Position numbers and translations under genes: made by a program. A DNA stretch of 64,000 nucleotides, taken from contig NC_083510.1 of NCBI RefSeq assembly GCF_032362555.1, positions 27,501 to 91,500 of the forward strand, written 5' to 3'. This stretch comes from Amyelois transitella. Taxonomy: Eukaryota; Arthropoda; Insecta; Lepidoptera; Pyralidae. Below, in pieces: positions 11,886 to 22,311 of the stretch (position 1 is its first letter; each line of letters begins with the position of its first letter). Under the pieces are notes generated by a model. It was not told the origin of the DNA and searched no databases. It saw nothing but the letters and a program-made list of their open reading frames with translations.

Positions 11886-12899
11886 TTGCAAGATATCTTT
11901 GAATGCTGCAATATGAGTCTCTGCAAAAAATGTTCAAAGCAAATTAAAGCGAGTGATGTAAAATCTTGCTCTAGATGCCCGAATTCTTTTCATTACCAGT
12001 GTTTGGGTGTTCCTTCAGAGAATTTCAGCAAGGAATCTAAGACGTACAAGGCAACTTGGAAGTGTCAAGATTGTAAACTTGCTGATAGTCGAGTGACCAC
12101 TCCTTCACCAGCAACAACAGACACATCTCCCAGTAATATTAGCGAGGATTTGAAAACTTACTTAGAAAAATTGCTTGAAGAACACCTATCAAAATTCTCT
12201 AGAGATATCAAACGCGATTTTGCGGCTGAAAGTGTGGACACAAGGAGCAAACTACAGGAACTTACGGAGAGCATTGTCTATATGTCATCTGGGTACGAGG
12301 AAGTTAAAGCTGACCTTGAGTCTAAGGAGAACAGGATAAGGACATTAGAGACTGAAAACGCTGGGTTAAAATCACAAGTTGTAGATTTGAACACCAGGCT
12401 GAATAATCTTGAGCAACAGTCACGCGACTGCAATATTGAAATCCAGTGCGTGCCTGAACACAAATCTGAGAATCTGAGCACTATTGTAAAGCAACTCAGC
12501 GCCACTGTGGGACTAGGTCTTCGAGAGCACGAAGTACTCAACTATCACCGAGTCGCGAAGGTCAACCAGGATTCATCCCGTCCTCGTTCTATAGTCGTAA
12601 AATTATCCAGCCCACTGGTCCGTGACAATCTAATTGCAGCAGTCAAGACCTTCAATAGGGTCCACCAACACGATAAGCTGAATTCTTCTCATTTCGGGTT
12701 AGCAGGCGAAAGGACACCAGTGTACATCTGCGAACATCTATCTCCCAGCAATAAGCAACTCCACGCAGCAGCACGGAAATTCGCAAAGGAGAAGAAATAC
12801 CAGTTCGTGTGGGTCAGAAACGGCAAGGTGCATTTGAGAAAAGACCCAACCTCAAAGAGTTTTGTAGTTAGAGATATAGATTTCTTGAGTACCCTGTAA
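11886..12899 (+). CDS. LINE ORF1: PHD-like zinc finger, coiled coil and baculovirus-FP-like C-terminal domain
   Basis: A 337-residue protein, or 328 if translation starts at the second Met (11913), which directly precedes the zinc finger and seems the better start. Residues about 13-63 form a C4HC3-type PHD-like finger (CKKC, CSRCPNSFHYQC, WKCQDC). Residues about 95-180 are charged and heptad-like, ending with a coiled coil (ENRIRTLETENAGLKSQVVD). Residues about 180-335 resemble the Baculo_FP domain shared by LINE ORF1 proteins and the baculovirus 25K FP protein (RDCNIEIQCVPE, YHRVAK, RSIVVKL). ORF1 proteins of this kind bind RNA and chaperone the retrotransposition particle. The stop is 63 bp before ORF2 and the frame is uninterrupted. 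Confidence 0.8.
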   Translation: MQDIFECCNMSLCKKCSKQIKASDVKSCSRCPNSFHYQCLGVPSENFSKESKTYKATWKCQDCKLADSRVTTPSPATTDTSPSNISEDLKTYLEKLLEEHLSKFSRDIKRDFAAESVDTRSKLQELTESIVYMSSGYEEVKADLESKENRIRTLETENAGLKSQVVDLNTRLNNLEQQSRDCNIEIQCVPEHKSENLSTIVKQLSATVGLGLREHEVLNYHRVAKVNQDSSRPRSIVVKLSSPLVRDNLIAAVKTFNRVHQHDKLNSSHFGLAGERTPVYICEHLSPSNKQLHAAARKFAKEKKYQFVWVRNGKVHLRKDPTSKSFVVRDIDFLSTL

Positions 12900-12962
12900 T
12901 ACGTCGTATTGTACCTAGTTGAAAATACTTTTCACTTTTCATCCTTAAACTTAATTATTTGA

Positions 12963-15845
12963 ATGGTATCTTTAAAAACATTAAATCTAAATTTTCTGTA
13001 TCAAAACGTGAGAGGTCTCAATACAAAAACTGACATAATTCTGGCCAATGCACTGAAACAAGAGGCGGATGTTATTCTGTTGACGGAGTCATGGCTGAAG
13101 GAATCTGTTTTTTCTCACGAAATTATTGATAGCCGTTATACAATCTTCAGGCGTGATCGTTATTCTACGGCATCTGAGAGGGAGGGGGGTGGAGGGGTCA
13201 TCATTGCAGTCCTTAAAAAATACAATCCAGTGCGTAAACTGAAATGGGAGTCAAATAGCGAGGATATGTGGGTGCTACTCAAAGTGAAAAAAGGAAGCTC
13301 CATTATCCCAATATGCATAGGCGGTATATATATTCCCTCTCCAGTATCTTATACGAATATGAAGGAAGCAATGTCTAACTTAACGGACGTTGTTCAACAT
13401 AAGCTTCCTCAACAATCTATTTTAATCCTGGCTGGTGATTTCAATCGTCCTGGAATTCGATGGAACCTTGATCCTTCGTCCAATTTTCTTTTACCTGATT
13501 CCTCTACCGACCCTATTGACAACCTACTAGTAGATGCTCTAGCATTCAACAGCCTTAATCAACTTAATCATATTCCAAACTCTAACAACCGTATACTAGA
13601 TCTCGTAGTTACCAACTCGAACAATTTTTTCAAAGTATCCAGTTGCAGCAATCCTTTGGTGCCGGAAGATACCCATCATCCAACCTTAGATATTTCATTC
13701 AAATTGCCTTCTTCTAAACCACCTAAAATTAAAAAAACGATGTATCTTAATTTTTCAAAAGCAAACTACTCAAAAATAAACGAAGAGTTGGAATTAATAG
13801 ATTGGACCACTTTATTTAAACCTACGCAAAGTATTGACGAAACAGTTGAATTTTTTTATAACACTATAAATCCTATCATTGAAAAATATACTCCCACATG
13901 TTATAAAGGTAATAATAGCTACCCCAACTGGTTTAGCAATCCCCTCATCAAAGCTTTAAAGGAGAAAGCAAAGTTTCACCGCAAATACAAAAAATACTTA
14001 AACCCTCGAGACTTACTATCCTATCAAATTCTTCGCGATCGTTGTGACAAATTACTACAAGACTGTTTAAACAAGTTAAAGATTGACTCAAAATCTTACA
14101 TCAAAAATAACCCGAAATATTTCTGGACATTCATTAAATCCACTAGGTCAAACAGCAATGATATACCCGATGAAATGTTTCTTGGTGACCAAACTGCCAG
14201 TGGTGGTCAGGAGATTTGCGATTTATTTTCAGATTACTTCAACTCGACATACTCACGTGATCAATCATCAGCCTCACCACAGAACTCTGATACATCATCA
14301 ATGAGCCAATCTTCTTTGGGTATAATTCAGCTTTCAAAGGACGAGATTCTTAAGTCACTTGAGTCCATTAACACCAATAAGGGACCTGGTCCTGACTCTA
14401 TCCCTTCTATTTTCCTCAGAAATTGTGCTTCACAACTTGTTACACCTTTGCATTATATTTTCGACAAATCTCTCACATGTGGCCAATTTCCAACTCAGTG
14501 GAAACTTGCTCACATTACTCCAATACACAAGCAGGGAGATTGTTGTGACATCAGAAATTTCAGGCCAATATCCATACTGTCTGCTATCCCGAAGCTTTTT
14601 GAGTCATTGGTTCAGGAGAAAATACTGTATCATGTTAAACCTATCATAGATTCTCATCAACATGGGTTTTTGAGGGGCAGGTCAACCACATCAAACTTGC
14701 TTGAATACGTCACTGACATTTATGATGCACTGGATCATAAAAATGAAGTAGATTCCATTTATACTGATTTTTCTAAAGCTTTTGATGTGGTTGATCACTC
14801 TCTACTTGTCCAGAAGTTGGAACATGTGGGAATTTGTGGTAGCCTTCTGAGATGGTGTGAGTCATATCTTCGAAACAGATCTCAGTTAGTCAAGATAAGG
14901 GGTTTTAAATCAGCAGCCAAAGATGTTCCTTCGGGTGTTCCTCAAGGCTCTCTTCTAGGGCCTTTGTTCTTTATATTATTTATTAATGACTTGGGTACTA
15001 CTATATCCTCTAAATATCATTTGTTTGCTGATGATCTTAAACTTTACCGTGTCATAAAAAGTGATGATGACATTATTCAACTACAAAACGATATTGATCG
15101 CTTGATTTTATGGTGCAGTAAAAATAAAATGTCACTCAATGAGTCTAAGTGTTTCCACATAAAATTTTCACGTAAAATGTGCCCTAAGTCTTCATTCTAC
15201 CACATCAATAATCATCCCTTACCTCAGTTGTCTCATACCCGTGATTTAGGCGTGATCATAGACAGCAAACTAGATTTTAAAGAACACATTGATCACATCG
15301 CCAAAAAAGGCTCTAGATTGGCTGGTTTTGTAATAAGAAAATGTAAATTTTTTAATGATCCTGAAATAACAATTCTCTTGTTTAATTGCTTCGTGAGATG
15401 TTTGTTGGAATATTGTGCTGTTGTTTGGAACCCGTTTTTTCAAGTCCACTCCGGTCGATTGGAAAAGATTCAAAAGAAATTCCTGTATCACCTAACCTAC
15501 TCAAAAAATATGTGCCGCACTTTGGAATCTTACGAGTCCAGACTATCATATTTTGGAATTAATTCACTGCATCAAAGACGTAACACATTGGATATTTTGT
15601 TTTTGCACAGACTAATTAATGGTCTAATTGATTCCCCTGAACTATTAAGTAAAATAAACATATCTGTTCCACGTCCTAGCAGCCGACTTCACAACAGAAA
15701 AACTTTTTCTATCCCTTTTGCACGCACATTGTATTTGGTTAATTCACCGATGGTCCGCATCTGCTCTGCATATAACGATGCGGCAACAAAATTTGATATT
15801 TTCGGTGCATCGACCAACACTGCCAGGAGAAATATGCTCACATGA
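12963..15845 (+). CDS. LINE ORF2: APE-type endonuclease and reverse transcriptase
   Basis: A 960-residue polyprotein. Residues about 8-235 form an APE-like endonuclease (YQNVRGLNTK, LTESW, GDFNRPG, and DTHHPTL in place of the usual SDH box). The middle is the reverse transcriptase: GPDSIPSIFLRNC, FRPISILSAIPKLFE, GFLRGRSTTSNLLE, YTDFSKAFDVVDH, PSGVPQGSLLGPLFFILFIN and the catalytic box HLFADDLKLY. The C-terminal region has the thumb and the conserved LRWCESYLRNR and EYCAVVWNP segments. There is no RNase H domain. The combination with a PHD-ORF1 and a poly(A) tail points to the Jockey/CR1 group; I cannot assign the clade. It nicks target DNA and copies the element RNA into it. Confidence 0.92.
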   Translation: MVSLKTLNLNFLYQNVRGLNTKTDIILANALKQEADVILLTESWLKESVFSHEIIDSRYTIFRRDRYSTASEREGGGGVIIAVLKKYNPVRKLKWESNSEDMWVLLKVKKGSSIIPICIGGIYIPSPVSYTNMKEAMSNLTDVVQHKLPQQSILILAGDFNRPGIRWNLDPSSNFLLPDSSTDPIDNLLVDALAFNSLNQLNHIPNSNNRILDLVVTNSNNFFKVSSCSNPLVPEDTHHPTLDISFKLPSSKPPKIKKTMYLNFSKANYSKINEELELIDWTTLFKPTQSIDETVEFFYNTINPIIEKYTPTCYKGNNSYPNWFSNPLIKALKEKAKFHRKYKKYLNPRDLLSYQILRDRCDKLLQDCLNKLKIDSKSYIKNNPKYFWTFIKSTRSNSNDIPDEMFLGDQTASGGQEICDLFSDYFNSTYSRDQSSASPQNSDTSSMSQSSLGIIQLSKDEILKSLESINTNKGPGPDSIPSIFLRNCASQLVTPLHYIFDKSLTCGQFPTQWKLAHITPIHKQGDCCDIRNFRPISILSAIPKLFESLVQEKILYHVKPIIDSHQHGFLRGRSTTSNLLEYVTDIYDALDHKNEVDSIYTDFSKAFDVVDHSLLVQKLEHVGICGSLLRWCESYLRNRSQLVKIRGFKSAAKDVPSGVPQGSLLGPLFFILFINDLGTTISSKYHLFADDLKLYRVIKSDDDIIQLQNDIDRLILWCSKNKMSLNESKCFHIKFSRKMCPKSSFYHINNHPLPQLSHTRDLGVIIDSKLDFKEHIDHIAKKGSRLAGFVIRKCKFFNDPEITILLFNCFVRCLLEYCAVVWNPFFQVHSGRLEKIQKKFLYHLTYSKNMCRTLESYESRLSYFGINSLHQRRNTLDILFLHRLINGLIDSPELLSKINISVPRPSSRLHNRKTFSIPFARTLYLVNSPMVRICSAYNDAATKFDIFGASTNTARRNMLT

Positions 15846-16841
15846 TTGTTATTTTCTTGTTTTCAACTTCAATTTTATTATTCAGTGTATGTACTACTTT
15901 ATTTTTTCTTTTGTTTTAATAGAACGCATGTTGTGTTCACTTCGAGAAGATGTTACACTTTCGCACGAGTCTCTGATGTGTTACTAAAGATTTGTTGTTG
16001 TGTAATGTCAGTTTTGTGAACCAAATAAAAAAAAAAAAAAAAAAAAAAAAAAATTATAAGCAGGCCTGCGGCAGGTCTGCTCAGTAAACCGTTCACCATT
16101 TTTTTTGTATAGAGTTTTCCTACCACAACGGCCACTTTTGACAGCAGGAATTGTTTCTTGCTCGTCGCAAATGTCAAATAAAGCGATTCTTAAAAAGTTA
16201 CTTTCAGGTAGCTTCTTTGGACATTTTGGCGTTGTTTTGTAAGATATTCACCAAATGTTCCGTGTTTGTTTCCTAAGGATTTGTAGGATAAAGGGCATTA
16301 AAATACATGCAAAGCTATTGTTTAATAAGAATTTGATTAAATACCTATGAATTTTTCAAAAAAGTTAAATCTACAGAAGAGTAAGTTGTGTAAACATTAA
16401 TAACACCCCTAACATTATTGCAAAGATGTGTGACGATTATGAACTGTTTGAGTTTTTGGAAAGTGATTTCAACGAATCCAGAATGGCAAATAAAAAGAAA
16501 CGTTTAAGGAACAGAAAATAATGATCCTTTTGACTTAGATGAAAATGCTTTCATCAAGGAGTATAGGTATGTAAATGTTCACATATCAACCGCCTTATGC
16601 TCTATTATAAAGAAAGATCTATCTCTCTCTTCTCAACAACATGATAACATAATTACTCGTATCTTACTTGTCTAGGTTAACCGCAGACTTGGTGCACAAA
16701 CTTTGTGAAGAGCTGGAGCCAATAATGGCAAAAAGCTCTAAAAGAGCAACTGATTTAAGCATAGATGCAAAGGTCAATCAAGTTCCATAAAGTACATTAT
16801 TTTAATAGTAATCCTCTCTTATACAAATATATAAAACTAGA

Positions 16842-17032
16842 GGCCGCCCGTGACTTCGTCCGCATGGAAACCCTATAAATCCCGCGGGAACTCTGGGATA
16901 AAAAGTAGCCTATGTGTTATTCTGGGTCTTCAGCTACCTACATACCAAATTTCATGGTAATCGGTTCAGTAGTTTTTGCGTGAAAGAGTAACAAACATCC
17001 ATACAAACTTTCGCCTTTATAATAGTAGTAGG
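16842..17032 (+). mobile_element. RTE-type LINE/SINE 3' fragment
   Basis: Contains the lepidopteran hallmark CCCGTGACTTCGTCCGC followed about 120 bases later by GGTTCAGTAGTTTTTGCGTG and an ACTTTCGCCTTTATAATAG end. It lies in the transposase interval where coding sequence is missing. Confidence 0.75.
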
Positions 17033-17339
17033 ATTTCCACAGACTTATGAAAGTCGTCAGTTAAAAAGATTAAGGCACGCTTATATTTACTTAGCTAATT
17101 TTATTTATATTATATCAATAATTAAGTTTGATAACAATATGCCTTTTTTGCCTGCAGATTTTTCAATAAATTTGGTATCCCTGGTGTGATTGGATGTATT
17201 GATTGTACCCATGTTCGCATAGTAAGGCCTAATGAGCATGAAGATAGATATTTCTGTAGAAAGAAATTCCATTCTCTAAATGTTCAGTTGGTAAATAAAC
17301 TTTTATTTAATAGTTTTATAGCATAATATATAACACATA

Positions 17340-17517
17340 CAAACATGATCACATCTATGTCCCTTGCGGGGTATTCAGAGCCAACAGTCCCAAAAATACT
17401 GATAGGCCGAGATTAATGGTAGATAGAATTGAGATTCAAATAATGGTAGGTTGCTAGTCTATCACCTTAAAAAAAGAATCCCAAATTTATAAGCCTGTCC
17501 CTTATTATAATGTAGGT
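17340..17517 (-). mobile_element. SINE-like element (TATG-tail family), degraded copy
   Basis: Minus-strand copy of the SINE seen best at 60531-60797: TGATCACATCTATGTCCC, AGAGCCAACAGTC and TAGAATTGAGATTCAAATA are recognisable. Inserted inside the Harbinger element. Confidence 0.75.
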
Positions 17518-18206
17518 ATAATCGAGTAATTTTGAAAAATGTATATTGAATAGGTATATACTAAGTACACGTCTACTGGATGCCTCCATGGGCCCGGGCC
17601 AGCCCTAATTCAGGAACAATGTCTATGAACTTTTCATGTTTATGAGTTGGCTAAAACTACTCTCCTACCAATGATTTTCTAATATACATACTTACAATTT
17701 TTTTTCCATTGAACCACTTTAGTAATTTCAAATTTTTCTTATTATTTTTTTTTCAGATTTGTGATGCAGATCAACAAATTCTAAGTGTTGATGCGAGTCA
17801 TCCAGGGTCATTTCATGACTCATTTATATGGAGCCACCATCCTGTACGTTACCATTTGGAAAATTTAGGGTCTGAAGCAACATGGCTTTTAGGTAAGAAA
17901 ACCTTTGTTGGTGAACTTATTATAGCAAATAATATGAACAATATTGTTTGAAAGATATAATTTTAACACACTTTCAATTAAAACTAGACCAATTAAAAAC
18001 ATGAAATAAAATTTTAAAAGTCAAAAATATTTGTAGGATACAATTTTAAAATAATAATGTATCATTAAATTTATATAAAATATGAATGTTCAAATAAAAT
18101 AAAAAAATAACAGAGTTATAATGTTTATTTCCAGGTGACTCTGGGTACTCACAACGAAGAACGATGATGACACCTATTTTGGATGCAGAACCGTCTGGTT
18201 ATATGT

Positions 18207-18232
18207 GCTTCCGGTGTGTCTACACCGGAAGC
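18207..18232. repeat. perfect short palindrome in the transposase gene
   Basis: GCTTCCGGTG and its exact complement CACCGGAAGC are separated by 6 bases. The reading frame of the transposase breaks here: the protein runs well up to the palindrome in one frame and resumes after it in another. Confidence 0.85.
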
Positions 18233-19183
18233 ATATTATACACAAAAGCATGTAAAGGCTAGGAATGTGATAGAAAGAACTATAGGTCTTCTCAAAGCAC
18301 GTTTCCGGTGTCTCTTGTGCCACAGGGTGTTGCATTATCAACCACAGGTTGCTGGCTTCATTACAAATGCTTGTGTAATATTGCACAATATTTGTAATGA
18401 AAACAACTTGCCTGAAGTAAGGTTGACAGAAGAAGAGCAAGCAAGGGAAGTTGCACAACAACCACCAGTGGAAGCTCTTCATGAACCAGCTGGGCAACAC
18501 AACATTGAGCTTCAACGTGGTATATCTACACGGCGGGATCTTGTGGCACGTCTCTGGGCTCTTCGCCATACCTGAAAATCAAAAAATGAATTTTATTGCA
18601 GATTTTTATTCAATAATATTTCGTTTTTAAGAGTAAGTTATAAGTAGCTATGCAGGTAGTTTATGAACAATAATCTTTTTCATTTAATATTCATCAAAGT
18701 AATATAGTTTTTTTATTGTTATTAAATTAAATTGAATACCAATATTTTATTATGTAAAAGCATAAAAGTACTTATTCAATTAGTAAATGTATATATATAT
18801 ATATAATAAGTAAATGTAAATGTTATGTTATGTTAAGTAAAAGAATTTTACATGAATAATTTAATTTGTAAATTTAATTTTGCTTAGTAATCATCTTTCT
18901 TTTTTCTTTTTTAAAAGTAGTTCTAGTTTTAATTTTGCTCATTCCAAAATGACATATTTTAAAATAACTTAATAATTATAATAAAAATTAAATAAAACAT
19001 TTTTTTATTTTAAATATATACAAAACATTCTGTAAATTTGCAGAAAAGTGAATATCTCAAAGAAACTTCAAGTTATTAATGGATTAGCTATACTAATATT
19101 ATTAAGAGAAATGATTGACATTTTGAAATGGTTTACTGGACCAATTTTGATGAATTTGGCACATTGAATAAATTAATTATTGC

Positions 19184-20272
19184 TCACCTTCTAATTATAG
19201 CCACTAATTCACGGAAGAGACAAATAGCTTCCTGAAGTATTAAACTATTTGCAGCTTCAGTAGCAGCCCTCTGTCGTGCAGCTTCAACTATTTGCACCCT
19301 TGCTTCTGCAGCTGTTAAATGAGCACGTCGGCGCCGTCGCCTAGGTTGTGGCGGGGCTTCAGCCTGTACCACACTAGGTACTTCGACGCCGACAGCCTCA
19401 TCAGAGACAGCTGCTGCGTGGCTTTGTGAAGGATCTGATGATGCAGTAGTAATTTCTACATCTGCAGGTAGAGAATCTGCCTCGATAGAACTAACAGTTT
19501 GAGATACCTGAAAATAACAATTGAAATATTCATTCATACAATCACATTCTTATACCATAGGAGTAGACAGAGCTTACAGTCTCAAGAAGACTTAAAGCAT
19601 TGAATTATTCATTTATCTAATCACATTCTATGACCATAGGAGTAGACAGAGCCAACAGTCTCAAAGGGGCTAAGCCATGCTCAGCTGTATGGCTTTGTAA
19701 TGTAATCAAATTGTTAAATTTATTATACAAAATACAATCAGTATGGTATATAATTCATCATCACTAGGCTACTATGATATAGTCTATTCACTTAGTTTTA
19801 TGTACTAGGCGCCTATGACAACACATTTTGAGATCACGATGCCTTAGTCAATAAATATTAATGTTTTATCTCAATCTAGTAATAATGAAATTGAATACAT
19901 ACACTAGAAGGAACTTCTAACCATTCTTCTGTAATGGATTCGACTTCAATACCTCGAATGCCAGAGGGGCCAGCTTCAGGTCTCATATCATCCTAAAAAT
20001 AAATGGTTTCATTAATACATATATAACATAACATATATTTTTTGTATTAATTATAATTTGTAGGCTTTAATGTATTTAAGGGATCTTACCTGCAATGGGT
20101 TCACCTGCACCGCTGGTAAACCCATGCCATATTCCTCACCAAGGATACTTAAAAATTTTATGTCAATTTCTGTTAGCTCTTCCCCACTTGGCGGGCCCCC
20201 TCCTGTCCTGCTGATGCTCTCTCGAATTGTTCTATTTTTACGTTTTATTTTGGCCTTCAGGTCCACCCAGTA
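19184..20272 (-). CDS. Harbinger-associated Myb/SANT-like DNA-binding partner (partial model)
   Basis: Minus-strand exons 20272-20090, 19992-19903 and 19507-19184 splice in phase 0 with good GT/AG sites. Exon one begins inside a trihelix-type domain (YWVDLKAKIKRKNRTIRES, then SRTGGGPP), typical of the second protein of PIF/Harbinger elements, which recruits transposase to the terminal repeats and the nucleus. An upstream exon with the domain start is expected near 20300-20650, but I could not fix it. The last exon has a basic stretch (RRRRRR) and an Ala/Glu-rich helix near the C-terminus. No stop interrupts these three exons, so this gene is better preserved than the transposase. Confidence 0.7.
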
Positions 20273-21404
20273 CTAAAACAGTTAAAGAACATTTAGGTAT
20301 AGTTTAAAACTGAGACAATGTAATTAAAAGAGAAAACTCATGGATTGAGTGCCTGTAGGTCAACACACCAGGCAAACTGGTAGGGCTAGAGATTTTAAAT
20401 CTGCAGGTTTCACTAAATAAGGATTTCCGAAACTTACTGCAAAAGTGAAAATAAAGATTATTGATTTAAGCAGGTGAAGCTGGGAGTAGGATGAAGATGA
20501 CTCTAAGAAATAAAGGAATCAATGTTTACATACCTTGGTATTATAAGTAAACACTTTCTACTTACGACATTATATAGTTTTCTTGTAAAATAAATAATAG
20601 CCTCAAAAGTTAAGAATATTAAAAATCACTGCGATCCGGCAAACTTCTAAAACTGTTGTGAGGTAAGGCGCGTCGACTTAAAAAGCCGTGACAAGTAAAA
20701 AAAAGGATATTTCAAGTGGTTGCAGAACGGCTCTACACATTAAAAACATTATTTATGACTTAGGGACGAATTTAAAGTTATCGAAAACTTTCAAGTATCA
20801 CTCAAGTATTCTAGCAGGTACCTACCTACTTTAAATTTATGTGACAGGCCGATTCGTTCAAAACCATTTTAAACTAACATTTATTTAATTTATACAAATA
20901 AAAGTATTTTATAGCGTGCAACAATGCATTGCAATTCAGAAAAATTTAGGTTTACTTCATATTTAATTAAATTTATAAGTATTTGTTATCTTTAATTATA
21001 TTATTATTGTATTATTATGGTATTATTATTTTTATTAGAGGTTTGAACGTTTCTTTATTGACATCTCCACATTGAGCCATAGACAAAATAACCGTTCATC
21101 ATTCAGCTTAAACCGTTCATCTTATAAGACGTCATGGTAGGAGTTTTGAGCAGGCCTGCTAATAAACTGCCTTAATATTTGAACGGTTCTATAAAAGGTT
21201 GTGGTAAGCCTCCTGGAGAGGTGTTAAAAATATCAATGTCTATGGTTTTTGCAACAGTGTTGAAAGACTTGCCTACTCGCCATAAAAATGAATTCTGCCT
21301 ATAATTTGTCGATACTACTGGAAGACTGATAGGGGAATAACGTCGGCGACATTTAGCAGGGACTGAGAAACATACTTTTGACAGGAGCTCAGGAGAATCC
21401 ACAA

Positions 21405-22311
21405 TAGGCTATTTGACTGTATTAAAAATATACATTTCTTTTATGTCATCAGTCTTAATATTATTTTTGTGGAGCGATTTGTAATAACGCGAGATAAAAA
21501 TATTGCATTATTTAAACAAAATCCGTCTCAGAAAATTAGGTTTTTATATGCAGCTGTCACGTGACTAAAAACGAACGTGATTGGCTATTTCTATTATGAC
21601 GTCAATTATCCATAAACAGACTGTCGATCGTACCGTTCCTTAGTGTTCGCTATTATTTTTCAAGATTTTATAAGTGTTTGATCGCTCAGGATTACTCAGA
21701 TAACATAGGTATTTAATAATGGAAACCAATTCCGCGAAAGCTGACAGTCGAAACCTACCAAAAGTGGACGCAATAATGGTTGGAAGAAGAAATCTGGATT
21801 GTCTTCTTAGATAAAGACAATCCAGATTTCTATGCTGCCGAACTGAGGAATGTGAAAACATCAATGTAAGTATATCTTGGTAACCACTGATCTTAGATCA
21901 TGATCTGAAACCACTTCTTGCGAATATTCAAATCCATCGGCATAGAAAAAAACAGTTTCGTAGGAGATTTTATTGTTGTATTAGTGCATTGAGGCACGGC
22001 ACAACATTTATAGGAACTCATTTTAATAATTTTCACACATATGACGTGGCACAAGTTAAATAAAACAAGAGAAAATCAAAACTTTTCGAAACACCAACAG
22101 GCTTTGTATGATATTTATACGAAATTTACGTCACTGCATGCCATGGCCGCCATATTGCTAAAAGTCGCGTTTTGGCGGCATATTTGAATATTTCATTTTC
22201 TTTTTCGATTTTTTAATAAAATAGCTGTAATAAAGGCAGAAAAGTATTTTTGTAGGGCTCCTTATAAACAAATAAATACCCTAAGATAGTTTTTAGAACT
22301 TTGTCAAATAG
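21405..22311. mobile_element. small DNA transposon (possible ISL2EU-type relic) inside the LINE
   Basis: About 0.9 kb with inverted ends: ATAGGCTATTTGAC on the left and its complement GTCAAATAGCCTAT on the right. It interrupts the LINE reading frame between TNG and DSPELL. An internal stretch at 21721-21865 reads NLPKVDAIMVG and, after a palindrome, DNPDFYAAELRNVKTSM, which resembles the accessory protein of ISL2EU (PHIS) transposons. The rest is non-coding, so the copy is non-autonomous. The superfamily call rests on that short peptide only. Confidence 0.55.
21788..21831. repeat. 18-bp perfect inverted repeat (hairpin)
   Basis: AGAAATCTGGATTGTCTT and its exact complement flank an 8-base loop. 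The right arm is the coding sequence of the DNPDF peptide; the left arm looks like an inverted local copy of it. Confidence 0.9.

Larger units (their letters stand above)
11700..16053 (+). mobile_element. full-length two-ORF LINE retrotransposon with poly(A) tail
   Basis: A Jockey-group-like non-LTR element with both reading frames open, ORF1 at 11886-12899 and ORF2 at 12963-15845, followed by a short 3' UTR and an A-run of about 28 bases ending at 16053. The 5' boundary is uncertain; I place it near 11700, and an A-rich tract sits just before ORF1. I could not find a convincing target-site duplication. The right side abuts the Harbinger element directly, with only TTATAA between the tail and its terminal repeat. 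Open frames and an intact tail suggest a young, possibly competent copy. Confidence 0.85.
16426..18575 (+). pseudogene. Harbinger (DDE_Tnp_4/HARBI1-like) transposase, spliced, damaged
   Basis: Exon-like blocks are 16426-16576, 16676-16772, 17158-17290, 17757-17892 and 18135-18575, all with GT/AG borders. The blocks give DPFDLDENAFIKEYR then LTADLVHKLCEELEP (N-terminal helix region). Next come GVIGCIDCTHVRI (first catalytic D), HPGSFHDSFIW, LLGDSGY (second D) and RNVIERTIGLLKARFRCL (catalytic E). The triad is intact. Damage seen: a frame change in the first block, absence of the roughly 70 residues expected between blocks two and three, and a frame change at the palindrome 18207-18232. The catalytic core is well preserved, so the loss of function looks recent. 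Confidence 0.8.
16060..21159 (+). mobile_element. PIF/Harbinger DNA transposon with transposase and Myb-like genes
   Basis: About 5.1 kb bounded on both sides by GCAGGCCTGC and flanked by a 3-bp TAA duplication (16057-16059 and 21160-21162), matching the TWA preference of this superfamily. The inner terminal repeats share CCTACCA-xx-ACG but are offset by about 50 bases. The element carries two convergent genes, transposase on plus and a Myb/trihelix-like partner on minus, as is usual for PIF/Harbinger. It contains an RTE-like fragment (16842-17032) and SINE copies (17340-17517, and pieces at 19545-19690). Its right end sits in the 3' UTR of a minus-strand LINE. Confidence 0.85.

Noticed and set aside
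11474-16069. Possible LINE target duplication (TTATAGCAGG near 11474 against TTATAAGCAGG at 16054)
   Set aside because: The right copy overlaps the Harbinger terminal repeat and its TAA duplication, and the left copy lies in another LINE's coding region; the match is likely chance.
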